This document shows, piece by piece, positions 1 through 9,255 of a stretch of DNA of 64,000 bases. Position 1 is the stretch's first letter, and every line of letters starts with the position of its first letter. The stretch comes from JAICUY01 sp963716585 (lineage in GTDB: Bacteria > Chloroflexota > Limnocylindria > QHBO01), in the NCBI GenBank assembly GCA_963716585.1, contig CAVQTN010000004.1, forward strand, positions 682,001-746,000, read 5' to 3'. The notes under the pieces were generated by a model. That model was given only the letters and a program-made list of their open reading frames with translations, made no database searches and was not told the DNA's origin. The position numbers and the translations under genes were made by a program.

Positions 1-1148
1 GGGTCGTCGATCAGGCGCTCGATGGCATCTGCGACGGCGCGCGCATCGCCCTCCGGCACGACAAGGCCGGTCTCGCCGTCGCGCAGCACCTCGGGAATGC
101 CGGAGACGGGGGTGCTGACCACCGGCACGGCGGCGGCCATCGCCTCCAGGATCACGTTGGGAATGCCGTCGCGGTCGCCGTCGGGCGCCACGATGCACGG
201 CAGGACGAAGGCGGTGGCGTGACGGTACCGCTCCACGACCTCGGGATAGGGCAGCGGCCCGCTGAGCCGCACCTGCTCGCCGATCCCGAGGGCCTCCACC
301 TGCTGCTGCAGCATTGCCCGCAGCGGACCATCGCCGACGATCTCGCAGCGAAAGCTGCGGCCGCGGTCGACCAGCAGGCGGCAGGCGTCGACCAGGTGGC
401 GCAGCCCCTTGCGCTCGGTCAGCTGCGCGACGGACAGGATCAGTGGCAGCTCGGTCGAGGGCATGCGGTCAGGAGCGTCGAGATAGGTGTGCAGGTCGAG
501 CCCGTGGTAGAGGCGGACCAGCCGCGACGCGATGCGCGGTCCCACCAGGCCCGCGAGGTACGTGCGGTTGTACTCGGTGCAGGTCGCTGCGAACGCTGCC
601 TGGCCGATGCGCTCGCGCAGCAGGAACGCGTCGACGTAGATCTCCCGCGCATGGGCGGTCACGCTGTAGGTCGTGTCCAACAATCTGGCGGCCACCAGCG
701 CCACCGTGGCGGCTCGGTCGACGAAATGCGCGTGAAGGTGCACGCCACGGCGCCTGCGCAGCACTCTCGCGAGGTAGACGCCCGTCGCGAAGTGATAGGC
801 GGTTCGGCGCCGTGGTGCGCCGTCGTGTGGCCGCGAGAGCAGCCAGGCCAGCGTGCCGAAGTAGGCACGCGGCTGCCCGAGCGCAGCGCTCAGATGCGCC
901 AGCGCGAACTGTCGCCAGCTGACCGGCAGGAGGTAGCGCACACGCCGGCTGAGCTCCTGCTGTCCGGGTGACAGGTCGGTGCGCGGCCGGCGGATCGACA
1001 CGATCTCGAGATCGGTGCCGAGGTCGAGCAGCTGCCGGATCTCCCGGTCGATGAACGTCTCGGTCAGCACCGGGTAGGTGCCGATGATGTACGACAGACG
1101 CAGGGCTGCGGCGGGCGAGGCCGTCCCGTCTGCCTGGGCGATGGTCAC
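1..1148 (-). CDS. Glycosyltransferase family 4 (GT-B), 3' end cut by window edge
   Basis: This is a GT-B-fold sugar transferase, probably adding a sugar from an activated donor to a lipid-linked glycan in the cytoplasm. About 382 residues are visible. The N-terminal half starts RLSYIIGTYPVLTETFIDRE, a pattern common in GT4 exopolysaccharide enzymes. The C-terminal half has LILSVAQLTERKGL, IVGDGPL and DGIPNVILEAMAAAVPVV, which carries the family's donor-binding glutamates. The GTG start at 1148 overlaps the TGA of the upstream glycosyltransferase gene by 4 nt, so the two are probably translationally coupled. The stop codon lies outside the window. Donor and acceptor cannot be told from sequence. 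Confidence 0.85.
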   Translation of the reverse strand, partial: MTIAQADGTASPAAALRLSYIIGTYPVLTETFIDREIRQLLDLGTDLEIVSIRRPRTDLSPGQQELSRRVRYLLPVSWRQFALAHLSAALGQPRAYFGTLAWLLSRPHDGAPRRRTAYHFATGVYLARVLRRRRGVHLHAHFVDRAATVALVAARLLDTTYSVTAHAREIYVDAFLLRERIGQAAFAATCTEYNRTYLAGLVGPRIASRLVRLYHGLDLHTYLDAPDRMPSTELPLILSVAQLTERKGLRHLVDACRLLVDRGRSFRCEIVGDGPLRAMLQQQVEALGIGEQVRLSGPLPYPEVVERYRHATAFVLPCIVAPDGDRDGIPNVILEAMAAAVPVVSTPVSGIPEVLRDGETGLVVPEGDARAVADAIERLIDD

Positions 1149-2356
1149 TTCTCTCCCCCTCGATGGAGCGCCAGCCGCGAGCGATACAGATCGGCATGGC
1201 GCAGCGCTTGCGTGCGCGCACTGTAGCAGTCCTCGATCCGGAGGCGTGCAGCCTCGCCCAGCGAGGCGGCTCTCGATGGATCCCGAAGCACGCTGATCAT
1301 GCCCGCCGCCAACGCCGCAGCGTCGCCCGGCTCGACCAGGACACCGCTCCGATCCGGCTCGATCACCTCGCGGGTGCCTGACACCGCGGTGGCGATGACC
1401 GGCAGACGGCTGGCCATCCCCTCGAGCAGTGCCATCGGGAGCCCCTCCCAGAGCGAGGGGAGGACCATGAGGTCGGCGGCTCCGAGCAGCGCCGGAACGT
1501 CGCCGCGGCTGCCGAGGAACGAAACGTGATCGGCCACGCCCAACTCGGCGGCGCGGCGCTCCAGTGCGCGGCGCAGCTCGCCGTCGCCGACGAAGGCCGT
1601 GTGCAGGCCCGGCACCTGATCGAGGACGATCGGCAGCGCATCCAGGTAGACGGCGTGCCCCTTCTGCGCCATCAACTTGGCGACGACGATGCCGAGCGGG
1701 CCGCGGAGCGGAACGCCCATCGACGCGCGGATCGCACGGCGATCGACCTCGCCGCCGTAGCGCTCGGTGTCGACGCCGTTGGGGATGACGGCCAGGCGAT
1801 CGCTCGGCGGCCGGTACGCCGAGCGAATGGCTGTCGCGACGTCCGACGAGACGGCAATGAAGCCGTCGACCAGGCGGCTCCCGGCCCGGTACATCGTGCG
1901 GTGCCCGAGGCGCTTCGCTCCGAGCAGCCAGCGCTGGTCGGGCAGCTGATCGGCCCGCAGGTCGAGCAGGGCGTTGTGGATGGTCCAGAAGACCGCCTCG
2001 ACGCCCGGCTCACGGCGAAGGCTGAGGGCGAGGAAGTCGAGCGAGCGCAGGAGGTGCGTCTGGATGACCTGGGGCCGATGCCGGCCGATCGCCGCGGCCA
2101 GGTCCCGCCGTATGCGCAGCAGCTCGCTCACCGCCGCCGGCCCGGACATCAGCGAGCGCGTCCGTCCGGGCACGATCTCGACCGGCACCCCCAACCGCTC
2201 GATCTCGCCGCGCAGCGGGCCGTCCGCCAGCGACACGACGGTCGGCGTGACCCCGGCATCGGGCAGGTAGCGCACGAGCGTGCGGACGACCTCCTGGCCG
2301 CCGCCTCGCTCGAGGTTGGCGATCAGCTGCAGGCTGCGGATGGGATCGGCGGTCAT
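1145..2356 (-). CDS. Glycosyltransferase family 4
   Basis: A 403-residue GT-B glycosyltransferase. The N-terminal acceptor domain opens with LQLIANLERGGGQEVVRTLV, the usual glycine-rich first loop. The C-terminal Rossmann half has VIPNGVDTERY, AFVGDGELR and LPSLWEGLPMALLEGMAS, giving the EX7E donor-sugar motif. It is the first gene of a two-gene minus-strand pair with the next glycosyltransferase (4-nt overlap). It is divergent from a sulfotransferase gene only about 44 bp away, so both promoters must lie in that short gap. A role in building the repeat unit of the surface polysaccharide is inferred from context. Confidence 0.9.
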   Translation of the reverse strand: MTADPIRSLQLIANLERGGGQEVVRTLVRYLPDAGVTPTVVSLADGPLRGEIERLGVPVEIVPGRTRSLMSGPAAVSELLRIRRDLAAAIGRHRPQVIQTHLLRSLDFLALSLRREPGVEAVFWTIHNALLDLRADQLPDQRWLLGAKRLGHRTMYRAGSRLVDGFIAVSSDVATAIRSAYRPPSDRLAVIPNGVDTERYGGEVDRRAIRASMGVPLRGPLGIVVAKLMAQKGHAVYLDALPIVLDQVPGLHTAFVGDGELRRALERRAAELGVADHVSFLGSRGDVPALLGAADLMVLPSLWEGLPMALLEGMASRLPVIATAVSGTREVIEPDRSGVLVEPGDAAALAAGMISVLRDPSRAASLGEAARLRIEDCYSARTQALRHADLYRSRLALHRGGEK

Positions 2357-2400
2357 GATGCGTGGTATCTTCGCGCAGCCCGTGCCTGGTGTGCCATGCC

Positions 2401-3124
2401 GTGATCATCAGCCATCGCCATCGCTACCTCTTCGTGGAGCTGCCGCGCACCGGATCGACCGCGATCCGGCGCGAGCTGCGCGAGCTGTACGACGGGGGAG
2501 CCGATCCTTCACAAGCACGCGACCTACCAGGAATTCCTCCACGTCGCGACCGACGACGAGAAGCGCTACTTCGTGTTCTCGGGCATCCGCAACCCGCTTG
2601 ACGACGCGGTGAGCCGCTACTTCAAGCTGCGCACCGATCACAAGCACCGGTTCTCGGATCGACCGGGCAAGCATAAGCGCCGCCTGAACCGGATCATCGA
2701 TCAGCGCATGGTCGGTTTCCTGAAACGGACCGACGCGGACTTCGCGACCTACTTCATGCGGCACCATCTGCTGCCCTACGACCGCTGGTCGAGCCTGTCT
2801 CACGCACGCTTCGACTTCATCATCCGCTTCGAGAGCCTGGCGAGCGACTTCGCGGAGGCGCTGCGCCGCATCGGGATCGAGCCGCAGCGGCCGCTGCCGC
2901 AGATCAACACCACGGCGGCGCGCGGCCGCGACTACCGCGACTACTATCCGCCGCGCACGCGTGCGCGGGCCAGGCGCGTCTTCGGACCCTTCATGGAGCG
3001 GTGGGGGTACGCGTTTCCGCCGGAGTGGCGCATCGAACGTCCAACGCGCGCCGACCGGGTGCAGTACAGCGCATTCAGCTTCGTGGCCGGCCTGTACTGG
3101 CGCTACGTCAGGCCGCTCGGCTAG
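2401..3124 (+). CDS. Sulfotransferase-like protein, interrupted by a +1 frameshift
   Basis: This reads as one sulfotransferase-family protein broken by one extra base. From GTG 2401 the first frame gives YLFVELPRTGSTAIRRELRE, the phosphate-binding loop for PAPS. After a run of five G at 2494-2498 the similarity continues in the next frame as EPILHKHATYQEFLHV and then FVFSGIRNPLDDAVSRYFK, the 3'-phosphate binding region. Dropping one G restores a protein of about 240 residues. The stop TAG (3122-3124) abuts the GTG of the next sulfotransferase. Either a homopolymer error or a real inactivating mutation is possible. The start could also be GTG 2362 or 2389. Confidence 0.7.
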
Positions 3125-4060
3125 GTGGCAGAAGCACCCGGGGCGATGCCGCGCCATGTCTTCCTGGTCGGCTGCGCGCGCACCGGTTCGACCCTGCTGC
3201 GCCACGTGCTGAATCGCTCGCCGCAGGTGGTCATCGCGCCCGAGACCCATTTCGCGCGGCGCGCCGAGAAGCTGCACCTCGCCGATCGGCTGACCGCGGC
3301 CCGCACCGACGCGGGGCTCGACGAGCTGGTTGACCTGCTGTATGGCGTCGACGAGCAGAGCGCCACCGGCTACTGGGCCTGGCTGCGTCGCAACGTTCCA
3401 CGTTCCGAGGTTGCGACGCGCCTCGCCGGCACGGACCGATCGCTGCGGGCCCTGTTCGTGCTCCTGCTCGACATCTACGTGGGGCGCAGCCGCGTCGCAG
3501 AGCCCCCGACGGTCATCGGCGAGAAGACACCGGCTCACCTCGCGTTCGTGCCGACACTGGACCGCTGGTTCCCGCAAGCCACGGTGATCCATACGTTCCG
3601 CGACCCGCGGGCGGTGTACGCCTCCGAGCTGCGTCGCCGTCGCCAGGGACGCTGGGGCGTCAAGCGACGGCTGCGGGGGATCCCGGATCGGATCCTCGAC
3701 CCGCTCCTTGCGCCGCTTGAGCTCGTGCGAACGACCATCTCCTGGCGCCGCGCGGATCGGCTGGACGGCGTCTATCGACGGCTGCTCGGCGACCGCTACC
3801 GGCTGGTGCGCTTCGAGGACCTGGTGCGCCAGCCCGAGGCGCAGTTGGAGGCCGTCTGCGGGACGATCGGCATCGCCTTTGATGCCGCCATGCTCGAGAT
3901 CGATCTCGTCGGCTCGAGCTTCGAGGCGCAGCGGCACGCCGCCGGCGGATTCGATCCGGCCACCGCCGAGCGCTGGCGCAACCATGTCAGCGGCGTGACG
4001 CGCGCCTGGTTCCGCCTTGCACTGGGCAGGCGGATGCGAGCGCGCGGCTACCGGGCCTGA
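3125..4060 (+). CDS. Sulfotransferase family protein
   Basis: A 311-residue cytoplasmic PAPS-dependent sulfotransferase-like enzyme. The 5'-phosphosulfate loop is GCARTGSTLL (residues 16-25). GEKTPAHLAFVPTLDRWFP follows in the middle, and the 3'-phosphate segment is FRDPRAVYAS with R159-P161. The C-terminal YRLVRFEDLVRQPE is typical of the bacterial Sulfotransfer_3 group. It resembles the gene at 14572-15555 closely in these blocks, so the two are probably paralogues. The GTG start at 3125 directly follows the previous stop; ATG 3146 is a possible alternative. The acceptor is unknown, but the neighbours suggest a glycan. Confidence 0.85.
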   Translation: MAEAPGAMPRHVFLVGCARTGSTLLRHVLNRSPQVVIAPETHFARRAEKLHLADRLTAARTDAGLDELVDLLYGVDEQSATGYWAWLRRNVPRSEVATRLAGTDRSLRALFVLLLDIYVGRSRVAEPPTVIGEKTPAHLAFVPTLDRWFPQATVIHTFRDPRAVYASELRRRRQGRWGVKRRLRGIPDRILDPLLAPLELVRTTISWRRADRLDGVYRRLLGDRYRLVRFEDLVRQPEAQLEAVCGTIGIAFDAAMLEIDLVGSSFEAQRHAAGGFDPATAERWRNHVSGVTRAWFRLALGRRMRARGYRA

Positions 4061-4222
4061 CGAAGCCCCGAGAGACGCGCGAACGAGACGTCGTCGACGT
4101 CGCTCGCCGCGTTCGGGCCCTGGACGATCAACGCCATCGGGACCGACGACGGCGCACGTCGGCGCCGCTGCTGCCGGCATACGTGCTGGAGCTCGCTCGA
4201 TCAGCGGCGAGGGGCCGTTGAC

Positions 4223-7200
4223 CTATGGCGCTGGCCGCAGCGCGACCAGCTGCCCGATGTTGTTGGACGCCTTGGCGGCGGTGGCCGTGCGAGCACCGGT
4301 GGCGCCGCTGGCCGGGATGGCCTGGTCATCCAGCGAGGCGCTGAGCTTGCTGGTGGTGGCGCCGGGGGTGGACAGTTCGGCCCGCTCGGTCATGCCGGCC
4401 GCGGTACCGATCGTGGTCTTGCCCGTGATCCCGAAGAAGCCCACCAGCTCGGTGTTGGAAACCGGGGTCGTGATCGAAGGCGCGGTGATGGCGGCCGAGC
4501 TCTTGTTGGCCTGCCCGCTGTTGCCGGCGATCGGGGTGGCGTTGTCGACCCCGCTGTAGGCAGCGATCGTGCCGACGGCGGTCTGGCTGGAATTGAAACT
4601 GAACGTGTAGGTCGCAGGCTCGCTGGCCCCCGCGACGTGGACATACACCGCCTGGGTGAAGGCCGTGCCCCGGGAATCCCTTCGCACCAAGCTCCAGCCT
4701 GACGGCGCCGTGATGGTCGGCGTCGCGCGGACGCTCACCGCGGCGAGCACGACGTCGCCGGCCGCGGTGCCGGTTGGGCGCGGAAGGACGAGCGTGGCGG
4801 TGTGCGCGTTCGCGCCGCTCGCGGCGGCGCGAAGGGCGATGTTCCCTCCACCACCGCCGGTGACCGTGATCGTCACCGTCGCCGCGGCCGACGAGTCGGT
4901 GCCGTCCGACACCTGGTAGGTGAAGCTGTCCGGGCCGGTGTAGCCGGTGGTCGGGGTGTACTGCACGCTGGCCGTGTCGTTGTTCGGGCTGCCGCTGGCG
5001 CAGGCGTTGTTGCCAATCGATCCCAGCGTGCCGTGGGTCGGAATGCTGACGATGCTGAAGGTCAGCTCGCAGGTTTCGACGTCGCTGCCGGCCAGGGTCA
5101 CGTTGGCCGGCGTGTCCTGGGGCGTAGCGACGCTGACCGGACTGGCGCTGGGCACGGTATTGCCGCCACCGCCAGTGACCGTGATCGTCACCGTCGCCGC
5201 GGCCGACGAGTCGGTGCCGTCCGACACCTGGTAGGTGAAGCTGTCCGGGCCGGTGTAGCCGGTGGTCGGGGTGTACTGCACGCTGGCCGTGTCGTTGTTC
5301 GGGCTGCCGCTGGCGCAGGCGTTGTTGCCAATCGATCCCAGCGTGCCGTGGGTCGGAATGCTGACGATGCTGAAGGTCAGCTCGCAGGTTTCGACGTCGC
5401 TGCCGGCCAGGGTCACGTTGGCCGGCGTGTCCTGGGGCGTAGCGACGCTGACCGGACTGGCGCTGGGCACGGTATTGCCGCCACCGCCAGAAACGGAGAA
5501 CTCATAGATCCGCCCGTCGTTCTCATTCGGATTCTGGCCGTTGTCGATCATCCGATCCGAGACGTAGATGTTCCATCCGGCGCCACCCGCCGACGGCGGC
5601 GCGATGGCGAGACCAGCCGCGGAGTTCGGATTGGCCGCGGCGATCGAGTAGCTGTTGACGAGCTGGCCGGTGGGTGTGACCTCGATCATCGGGTCCGGGG
5701 TACCGTTGTGCAGACGGTTGCTGACGACCCACAGGTTGCCGGTAACCGGGTGGACGTCGATGCCTTCAGGCTCCGTCTGGCCGTATTGCTCGAGGTCGTA
5801 GTTGGTCACCACGTCATCGTTGCCGGTACCGACCACGCCGTTGTTGCCGGCCTGGACCTTGACCAGGTCGTTGTCGATGGCATCGACCATGTACAGGATG
5901 TTGTTGGCGAAGGCGAGGCCCTCGGCATCCGCGTCGTTGTAGGGCGCCACGGTGACGTCGAAGGTACGGACCTGGGCCATGGTGACCGCGTTGTAGACCC
6001 ACACCCGGCCGCCGCCACCATCATGCACGATGTACAGCTCGTTGCGGACCGGGTCATAGGCGGCGCCCACCGGCTCCTTGTTCAGCGGGTTGGTCGGCGC
6101 GACCGTCGTATTGAACGTCGCCGTCTGAGCCCCGCCATTGGTCGGCGCGAACCAGACGTTCGCGTTGTGGAAGCCGGCACCGGTGACCTCCTCGACCTCG
6201 CCATCAGCGATGACCAGCCCGCGCCGTGCCGCGGGGACGTCCGGATCGTTGATATAGGCCAGGCCGGAGGGATCCGGGCTGTCCGGGTTGAGCGTGCTGC
6301 CGGCCCCGGTGTTGACGGTCCTGACCAGCGTCACCGCGGCCTGCGGCGCGAGCAGTGCGGCCTGGGAGAGCACCGGCTCGCTGAAGGCGATCTCCAGGAT
6401 GCCCGCGCCGGTTCCGTCGGCGGCGCCGGCATCGGCCAGGTAGAGGCTGGTCAGGGAGGGCGCATCATCGGTGTCGGCGGTGGGAGCCACGACCAGGCCC
6501 TGCGGGGAGCGGACGTTGAGCTCGTTGAGGTCGCGCTTCACCAGCAGCGTGCCAGCCGAGGTGAACTCGTAGAGCGTCCTCGTCGCAGCGCCGATGCTGA
6601 ACAGGTGGCCGTTCGGCGCACTCGCCAGTCCGCGAAGCGCCTCGCCGGCGGAGGCCAGGGACAGGTTGCGCGTCACACGCGCCGCGCCCGTGCCGGCCGA
6701 GACGACCGACACCTTGCCGGCCGCGTCGAGAACGAGCTTCTCGCCGGCGGCGTTGACGGCCACGCCCGCAGCATGCTCAGCCGTCGATCCACCCTGCACC
6801 GATGCAGACGACCCTCGCGCCCCGGATGTGAGCTTGCCGGCGACGGCCGGGACATTGAGCAGCGCGGACGTCGACGTGGCGCTCACCAGCTGGTCGGTGA
6901 GCGGGTCGTAGGCAACGTTCGGCGAGGATGGCACCCCCGCGGGCAGCGGCAGCTCGGCCAAGGGCTTCTCGAGCAGTGTGATGGAGCGCAGCACTGACGA
7001 TCGATCGGTCGCCGTGCCACTGATGATCAGGCTCTGCGATTCCGGCGCATACGCCAGGCCGTTCGGCCGCAGCAGGTCGATGTCGCCCGCTTCGATGGTG
7101 CGCACCAGGCGCAGCTCGCCCTTGGCCGGGGCATGAGGCCTTGCGCCGGCCTTGGCACCCACGAGGAGCGGGCTGGCAACGGCAAGCAGGACAGCGACGA

Positions 7201-7228
7201 TGAGCGCCGCGAGGGCACGGAGGCGCAC
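4223..7228 (-). CDS. Large secreted beta-propeller/Ig-like repeat protein
   Basis: A 1001-residue exported protein. Residues 1-25 form a signal peptide (LAALIVAVLLAVASPLL then AKAGA). The next roughly 550 residues look like a beta-propeller of the NHL/SdiA-regulated kind, with repeated phrases such as NGLAYAPESQSLIISG and EGIDVHPVTGNLWVVSN. Two identical 105-residue Ig/cadherin-like modules follow, containing SVQYTPTTGYTGPDSFTY, linked by GGGG stretches. A C-terminal jelly-roll-like domain of about 200 residues is rich in Ala, Thr and Ser and ends GQLVALRPAP. No LPXTG or membrane anchor is seen. A role as an extracellular or cell-surface adhesin among polysaccharide genes is inferred. Confidence 0.85.
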   Translation of the reverse strand: MRLRALAALIVAVLLAVASPLLVGAKAGARPHAPAKGELRLVRTIEAGDIDLLRPNGLAYAPESQSLIISGTATDRSSVLRSITLLEKPLAELPLPAGVPSSPNVAYDPLTDQLVSATSTSALLNVPAVAGKLTSGARGSSASVQGGSTAEHAAGVAVNAAGEKLVLDAAGKVSVVSAGTGAARVTRNLSLASAGEALRGLASAPNGHLFSIGAATRTLYEFTSAGTLLVKRDLNELNVRSPQGLVVAPTADTDDAPSLTSLYLADAGAADGTGAGILEIAFSEPVLSQAALLAPQAAVTLVRTVNTGAGSTLNPDSPDPSGLAYINDPDVPAARRGLVIADGEVEEVTGAGFHNANVWFAPTNGGAQTATFNTTVAPTNPLNKEPVGAAYDPVRNELYIVHDGGGGRVWVYNAVTMAQVRTFDVTVAPYNDADAEGLAFANNILYMVDAIDNDLVKVQAGNNGVVGTGNDDVVTNYDLEQYGQTEPEGIDVHPVTGNLWVVSNRLHNGTPDPMIEVTPTGQLVNSYSIAAANPNSAAGLAIAPPSAGGAGWNIYVSDRMIDNGQNPNENDGRIYEFSVSGGGGNTVPSASPVSVATPQDTPANVTLAGSDVETCELTFSIVSIPTHGTLGSIGNNACASGSPNNDTASVQYTPTTGYTGPDSFTYQVSDGTDSSAAATVTITVTGGGGNTVPSASPVSVATPQDTPANVTLAGSDVETCELTFSIVSIPTHGTLGSIGNNACASGSPNNDTASVQYTPTTGYTGPDSFTYQVSDGTDSSAAATVTITVTGGGGGNIALRAAASGANAHTATLVLPRPTGTAAGDVVLAAVSVRATPTITAPSGWSLVRRDSRGTAFTQAVYVHVAGASEPATYTFSFNSSQTAVGTIAAYSGVDNATPIAGNSGQANKSSAAITAPSITTPVSNTELVGFFGITGKTTIGTAAGMTERAELSTPGATTSKLSASLDDQAIPASGATGARTATAAKASNNIGQLVALRPAP
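4861..5490. repeat. Perfect 315-bp tandem duplication inside the secreted-protein gene
   Basis: Positions 4861-5175 and 5176-5490 read as the same 315 bp, with no difference noticed when compared line by line. The unit is 105 codons, so the frame is kept and one Ig/cadherin-like module with its glycine linker is doubled. Lack of synonymous differences suggests a very recent duplication or ongoing gene conversion. Confidence 0.95.
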
Positions 7229-7354
7229 AGTTCTCCCCTATTCGGATGATTGCGGGACTATTGGGGGGCATCTTGCGCCATATGGACCAGTCTGTCGAGG
7301 GTGTGGTGCAGACCGGGCAGGTGTGGTGTGGACCGCTGTCAACGGCTTCTCAGC

Positions 7355-7360
7355 TAGACT
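7355..7360 (+). promoter_or_regulatory. Candidate -10 box of a leaderless promoter
   Basis: TAGACT lies 6 nt before the GTG start at 7367. A TSS at the usual distance would fall on the start codon itself, giving a leaderless mRNA. A weak -35-like TGTCAA lies about 18 bp upstream. The gap 7229-7366 also has to hold the promoter of the divergent secreted-protein gene. Confidence 0.35.
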
Positions 7361-7366
7361 CAGCGC

Positions 7367-8263
7367 GTGCCCCGAGAGCTCCCGATCGGCGACGACCGTC
7401 CCTTTGCGCGCCTGCGCAGCGCCGCACGCGGCAGCCCGCTGCACTCGGCCTATCGCTACGTCCGCTCGGGCCTCGCGACGCGACGCGACCCGCAGCTGCT
7501 GGCATCGGTGTCGACGTATTGCCTCTTCCTGGGCCATGCCCGCAGCGGTCACAGCATCCTGGGCGCGCTGCTTGACGCGCATCCCGAGATCGCGCTTTCC
7601 GACGAGCTGGATGCGCTGAAGTACGTGGCCGCCGGCTTCGACCGCGAGCGGGTGCTGTGGCTGTCCGTCCAGGTCGCCCGCGACCAGGCTCATCGGCAAC
7701 GGCAGAAGCGTGGCCGCAACGGCAAGGTCTACAGCTACGAGGTGCCGGGCCAGTGGCAGGGGCGCACCAGCGACCTGCGCGTCGTCGGCGACAGCAACGC
7801 TGGTGGCACCGTGCGGGCGCTGTCCGAGGATCCACTCCTGCTCGATCGCCTGCGCCGTGTGATGCGTGGCCTGGACCTGCGCTTCGTGCACGTCGCCCGC
7901 AACCCGTATGACAACATCGCAACCATGATGCTGCGCAGCGGCCGCAGCTTCGGCAGCGCCTTCGAGCGCTACTTCGAGAACTGGGAGCTCATCGAGCGGC
8001 TGGTGGAACGCATCGGCCCTGAGGCGGTGCACCACGTCCGCCACGAGCAGCTGGTCACCGATCCGCGCGGCTCGCTGGCCGCGGTCGTCCGCTTCCTGGG
8101 CGTCGAACCGTCAGCCGAGTACCTGGAGGCCTGCGCCGGCGTGCTGTACGACTCCCCGTCGCGCACCCGCCACTCGGTCGACTGGTCCGCCGAGCAGCGC
8201 ACGCGCATCGACGCGCGCATCGCCGAGACCAAGGCCCTCGACGGCTATTCGTTCGAGGCCTAG
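7367..8263 (+). CDS. Sulfotransferase family protein
   Basis: A 298-residue protein with a sulfotransferase-like fold. The N-terminal loop GHARSGHSILGALLDAHP (from residue 56) is a variant PAPS-binding loop with His in place of the usual Thr before Ser. The 3'-phosphate segment is VARNPYDNIATM (R178-P180), and VHHVRHEQLVTDPRGSL is the usual distal block. It is more divergent than the other family members here. It is the only gene in its stretch on the plus strand and ends tail-to-tail with the next sulfotransferase, overlapping it by 4 bp. The acceptor is unknown. Confidence 0.75.
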   Translation: MPRELPIGDDRPFARLRSAARGSPLHSAYRYVRSGLATRRDPQLLASVSTYCLFLGHARSGHSILGALLDAHPEIALSDELDALKYVAAGFDRERVLWLSVQVARDQAHRQRQKRGRNGKVYSYEVPGQWQGRTSDLRVVGDSNAGGTVRALSEDPLLLDRLRRVMRGLDLRFVHVARNPYDNIATMMLRSGRSFGSAFERYFENWELIERLVERIGPEAVHHVRHEQLVTDPRGSLAAVVRFLGVEPSAEYLEACAGVLYDSPSRTRHSVDWSAEQRTRIDARIAETKALDGYSFEA

Positions 8264-9255
8264 ACTCCCTCGCCGTCCTCTTCCTCGAGCGTGGCAGCGC
8301 TGGGTGAGCGGCCGCCGAGGTCCCGAAGGTGCTCTCGGATGCGCCAGGCCTGCATCTTCCCGAAGGCGACCGGCCAGTCCCGGGCGAGGTAGCGCAGCCG
8401 CGTAGCGCCGTCGAAGCCCGCCTCGACGAGCTCATAGCCGTGTGCGTGCATAGAACGGCGTGTCCGCGACTGGATGAATGCCACGTCGCTTGGCGGCAGC
8501 GTCTCACGGAAGCGGCCGATCGATCGAGTCGAGATGGTCCCCGCCTCGAAGCCGCCGTACGAGCTGTTGCCGCCGCTCGAGCGGAAGTCGTCGGCGCCCT
8601 GCATGCCGAGCATGGCCGGGTCGTACGGCTCGCCGATGAAGTCCCCGACACGGCGGAGCTGGCGCTCCGGATCGGCGGCGAGGTCTTCATAGCGAAGGAC
8701 CAGGTAGCGGTCGGGGTGATGCGCCAGGTTGCGCTCGCCGAGCTTCACCGAGCCGAGCCAGGCGGCGGTGGCGCCGCCCACGCCGCCGCGCACATGCTTC
8801 CAGCGCTTGAGGACCGACGCATAGCGGTCGCGGGGATCACGCAGCATGTGGATGATGCGGGCCTCCGGGAACTCGCCCAGCACGGTGTCGGCATAGCGCT
8901 CGGTATGCAACGACTTGTCGCCCCAGCGCGGCTTGCCCAGCCGCTGGGCGTGCTGTGCGGCGAGCAGTCCGAAGAGGCGCCCGTAGGTCGCCGGACCGTC
9001 CCGGAAGGAGGCCCGCAGCGCGTCGAAATCGGGAGCCAGCTTCCGATGGCGCCGGTAGCGGCCCATCACCCCCAGCAGCCGGTCCAGGTTCGCATCATCG
9101 GCCAGGTCACCGTAGCGACCGTGGAAATAAGGCCACCAGTTCGTACGACGCACCATCGCGATCCGCGGATGTGAGGCGAGCAGCGCGTAGATCAGGCTCG
9201 TACCGCTGCGGTCGAGCCCACCGATGAAGATTGGACCGGCCGAGGTCTCGCTCAT
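8260..9255 (-). CDS. Sulfotransferase family protein
   Basis: A 331-residue sulfotransferase-like enzyme. The phosphosulfate loop is GGLDRSGTSLIYALLASHP (residues 12-30). RWGDKSLHTERY has a Lys (K114) that may serve the catalytic or PAPS-contact role, and HMLRDPRDRYASVLKRW holds R139-P141. DRYLVLRYEDLAADPERQL follows. It is the third of three consecutive, overlapping, clearly related genes on this strand (10195-11181, 9252-10205, this one), which look like tandem duplicates. Its ATG overlaps the previous gene's stop by 4 nt. The C-terminal tail is acidic (EEEDGEGV). Confidence 0.85.
   Translation of the reverse strand: MSETSAGPIFIGGLDRSGTSLIYALLASHPRIAMVRRTNWWPYFHGRYGDLADDANLDRLLGVMGRYRRHRKLAPDFDALRASFRDGPATYGRLFGLLAAQHAQRLGKPRWGDKSLHTERYADTVLGEFPEARIIHMLRDPRDRYASVLKRWKHVRGGVGGATAAWLGSVKLGERNLAHHPDRYLVLRYEDLAADPERQLRRVGDFIGEPYDPAMLGMQGADDFRSSGGNSSYGGFEAGTISTRSIGRFRETLPPSDVAFIQSRTRRSMHAHGYELVEAGFDGATRLRYLARDWPVAFGKMQAWRIREHLRDLGGRSPSAATLEEEDGEGV

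Noticed and set aside
4802..6997. A 731-codon open frame on the plus strand opposite the secreted-protein gene
   Set aside because: It mirrors the true gene, is rich in Arg/Gly/Val/Asp, has no domain, and repeats the same words because the duplicated DNA lies beneath it.
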